64,000 nucleotides of DNA, from positions 19,623,638-19,687,637 of the forward strand of contig NC_063057.1 of assembly GCF_018812025.1 (NCBI RefSeq), given 5' to 3'. Under the pieces are notes generated by a model. That model was not told where the DNA came from. It did no database searches and was given only the letters and a program-made list of their open reading frames with translations. The position numbers and the translations under genes were made by a program. Every line of letters begins with the position of its first letter. Within the stretch, counting starts at the first letter, position 1. This document shows, in pieces, positions 39,605 through 64,000 of the stretch. The DNA is from Megalobrama amblycephala. Lineage: Eukaryota > Chordata > Actinopteri > Cypriniformes > Xenocyprididae.

Positions 39605-40085
39605 AAACTACAATACATTGAGGTGCAATAGCGCAAATCTACTTGTTCCTATCCCTAAAGTTCCCCCCCATAAATAGCCTCTTGGTGTAAATAGACCTCC
39701 GAATTAAATGCTTTTAGAGTAAAAAATTAAGTCAAAAATATAATTTAATATGATTAAATGATTACATGACTTAAATTACTGAATAGGTAAATTTACAAAT
39801 CTATTTGTGCTATTGCACCTCAATGTATTGTAGTATATTATAAAACAGTATGCAATAATAACAACATATTCAATGTATATAATTATATTTATTAAAACTA
39901 TAAATGGATGCTGCCTTATTGGGACATTACTTGTTCCTATATCCCTAAAGACCCCCCCGTAAATAGCCTCTTAAATAGACGCTCCGAATTAAATGCTTTT
40001 AGAGTCAAAAATTAAAGTCAAAAATATAATTTAATATGATTACATGACTGATTACATGACTTAAATTACTGATTAGGTTATACCA
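39605..40085. repeat. Direct duplication of ~150 bp plus inverted flanks
   Basis: ACTTGTTCCTAT...CCCTAAAG, AAATAGCCTCTT, GAATTAAATGCTTTTAGAGT and AATATAATTTAATATGATTA occur at 39640-39790 and again at 39929-40080. CTACAATACATTGAGGTGCA (39608) is also inverted at 39814-39833. Confidence 0.75.
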
Positions 40086-40236
40086 ACAAAAGATCAGATC
40101 TAGTAGAAAAAACTTCTTACAACAGCAGATACCAATACCCACATTTTTTCAATAAGCAACTTAATTTTATTATTTGGTTGGACTACAGCAAACATCATAG
40201 AAAACAAATTTCTTATAGGCTATATGCCCTATTCAA

Positions 40237-40288
40237 AAAAACAAACAAACAAACAAACAAACAAACTAACTAACTAACTAACTAACAA
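40237..40288. repeat. Tetranucleotide repeat (ACAA)n / (ACTA)n
   Basis: About six ACAA-type units followed by five ACTA-type units. Confidence 0.9.
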
Positions 40289-41029
40289 AAAACTCAGTCC
40301 TACTAGAAACTTGAAGAATATGCACTTTCAAAATAAATAATCTAAAAATTATTTATTTATTTTTGAGTGTTTAGTATTAAAAACAGCTATTACAATTTTT
40401 TTTAAAAAGTTACATTATAAAAAAACTAAATAAATATTTGTTTTATTATTGTATTTTGCTTAGGTTTACTTGCCATTCTAATAACTTACAGCTTCAAATC
40501 AGTGTACTGTATGCAGATACTTTTACAAAAGAGAAGGTATGTTTTAATGTGTTAGCTCAAAGAGGCCTAAGGGGTTTTGTGACTCAGTCCCATTCACCTT
40601 CTTCCCAGCATGCACTGGAGCATGAATAATTAATATGGCTGCATTGTTTGACCATTTGCTGCTTTTATTTACACTATTGTTGTTTCATTGATTTAGTTGC
40701 CATGTTGAGTTTATGTTACCTTTGTCAGTTTGTTGATTGTGCCACCCTTGTATTCTATGCAGCAAATCTTAAGGTCTGATTATGGCAGTTTTAAGTATAC
40801 AGTTATTGTTTGTTTGCTTTTTAATGAGTGTTTATGTAAAGTTAGTATTTTCACCTTGTAAAGGCTGCCATATGAAATCAGATATTAGATCAGAAAATCT
40901 AATATTCTGAAATGGAATAGTTAGTTACCGTTTTATAACAGCAATAAACCTCGTGAAGCTGTGGTTTACAGTGAATTTATAACAGCTAAAGGGGTTTTAG
41001 GCACTCTGCTCCGCGTCAGCTTTCTTGGG
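40289..41029. other. Intergenic sequence
   Basis: No gene or clear element recognised. Confidence 0.5.
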
Positions 41030-41179
41030 GCTTATTGCTTTATTTTATGAAGCGACACGAGTGCTTTGTTTGTGCAAAAAAAAAATAATTTGCCACTTTA
41101 CTTACAAAAATATAGATCTGCAACGTGCGTTCACGAGAGCTTCACAACGCATGTGTGTTGTGTTCAGACTTGCGCGTCA

Positions 41180-41309
41180 ATACAAAACCTCTCAGATTTC
41201 ATCAAAAAATCTTAATCGGTGTTCTGAAGATGAACGAAGGTCCTCTTGTGGAACGGCATGAGGGTGAGTAATAAATGAGAGAATTTTAATTTTTGGGTGA
41301 ACTAACCCT
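41180..41309. repeat. Solo right end of the AGGGTTAGTTCACC family
   Basis: GTGTTCTGAAGATGAACGAAG through GGGTGAACTAACCCT, abutting TTAA (41310-41313). The left arm is absent or unrecognisable before about 41030. Confidence 0.6.
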
Positions 41310-41541
41310 TTAAGGAATTCACAAGTTTTTTTAAGACAATTTTTTTTTTTTTTTTGCATAAAAACATAACATGAAGCACATAATACTGAATTTAAACCAT
41401 GTTCAGTTTGTCTAGAAACAATTTAAAGAATCTTCTATTACTTTATTCTAATTCTTTATTCTTGTATCTAAATTAATAATTATGGCCGGTTTTAAGTCAC
41501 GGCAGCTTAACATTTTAAGTTCAGCCAAGATATTTACTTAA

Positions 41542-42144
41542 AGGGTTAGTTCACCCAAAAATGAAAATAATGTCATTTATTACTCACCCTCATGCCGTTC
41601 CACACCTGTAAGACCTTCGTTCATCTTCGGAACACAAATTAAGATATTTTTGTTGAAATCCGATGACTCAGTGAGGCCTTCATAGCCAGCAATGACATTT
41701 CCTCTTTCAAGATTCATTAATGTACTAAAAACATATTTAAATCAGTTCATGTGAGTACAGTGGTTCAATATTAATATTATAAAGCGACGAGAATACTTTT
41801 GGTGTGCCAAAAAAACAAAATAACGACTTATATAGTGATGACCGATTTCAAAACACTGCTTCATGAAGCTTCGGAGCGCCAAAGTCACGTGATTTCAGCA
41901 GTTTGGCGGTTTGAAACGCGATCCGAATCATGATTCGATACGCTGATTCATTATGCTCCGAAGCTTCATGAAGCAGTGTTTGGAAATGCAGTGTTTGCTG
42001 GCTATGCAGGCCTCACAGAGCCATCGGATTTCAACAAAAATATCTCAATTTGTGTTCCGAAGATGAACGAAGGTCTTACGGGTGTGGAACGGCATGAGGG
42101 GAGTAATAAATTACATAATTTTAATTTTTGGGTGAACTAACCCT
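41542..42144. mobile_element. AGGGTTAGTTCACC-family foldback in a palindromic target
   Basis: TTAA at 41538-41541 and 42145-42148. Inverted ends AGGGTTAGTTCACCC / GGGTGAACTAACCCT. Arms pair through CCGTTCCACACC, ACACAAATT, GATGACTCAGTGAGGCC and so on. Removing the element leaves TATTTACTTAAGTAAATA, a perfect palindrome. Confidence 0.8.
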
Positions 42145-42289
42145 TTAAGTAAATAAATAAAAGTGTATTTAACTTGTGTATAACTAATTTTTACATTGTA
42201 AAAGGAGGATAAACCCATGCATAAAAATTAATTTAATGTCTCCAGTCTGTTTGAACGTGCACACAGACGGGCCACGTCGCCCTGACGGG

Positions 42290-64000
<21,711 letters not shown>

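Overview
This window is vertebrate nuclear DNA. It is AT-rich, its genes are split into many small exons, and its introns are crowded with DNA-transposon debris and (TA)n/(CA)n microsatellites. The protein sequences and the style of the repeats (foldback elements starting AGGGTTAGTTCACC, TTAA-flanked elements with THAP exons, hAT and Tc1/mariner miniatures) point to a cypriniform teleost such as a zebrafish, carp or barbel relative. The species cannot be fixed by reading alone.

Three genes are present. (1) sema3c, + strand, 2685-14842: the last six coding exons, covering the end of the sema domain, the PSI domain, a furin site, the Ig domain, the basic tail and the stop. The 5' part lies to the left of the window. 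(2) cd36, - strand, 35291 down to 21042: a complete reading frame of 12 coding exons and 468 codons plus stop. All splice phases agree. One intron has a GC donor. (3) gnai1, + strand, from 42739: the first five coding exons, 590 coding bases to position 63425, encoding the myristoylation site, P-loop, helical domain and switch I. The rest lies to the right. sema3c and cd36 are tail to tail (about 6.2 kb between stop codons). cd36 and gnai1 are head to head (about 7.4 kb between start codons). The trio matches the GNAI1/GNAT3-CD36-SEMA3C block of human 7q21, but gnai1 sits where GNAT3 would be and in GNAT3's orientation. The three genes are not one pathway: a secreted guidance cue, a fatty-acid/lipoprotein receptor and an inhibitory G-protein alpha subunit.

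Region by region: 1-14842 holds the sema3c 3' exons with introns carrying nested TTAA/THAP elements (3171-5975), a mariner-like miniature (6450-6931), foldbacks and a very AT-rich tract. 14843-20740 is 3' flank plus a 1.4-kb foldback. 20740-35291 is cd36, whose large introns contain a perfect 38-bp hairpin, a 2-kb long-inverted-repeat element, a 3.5-kb composite with inward-facing promoter-like ends and a RecQ-like helicase fragment, and a hAT miniature inserted into another element. 35292-42738 is intergenic. 42739-64000 is gnai1 with foldbacks, long TA tracts, a 1-kb Tc1-type palindrome and a hAT miniature with an intact 8-bp target duplication.

I found no CRISPR array, tRNA, rRNA or clearly new multi-gene system. 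The most unusual material is the transposon architecture and a few lineage-specific changes in cd36. Family names for repeats rest on termini, target duplications and coding remnants seen here, not on database matches.
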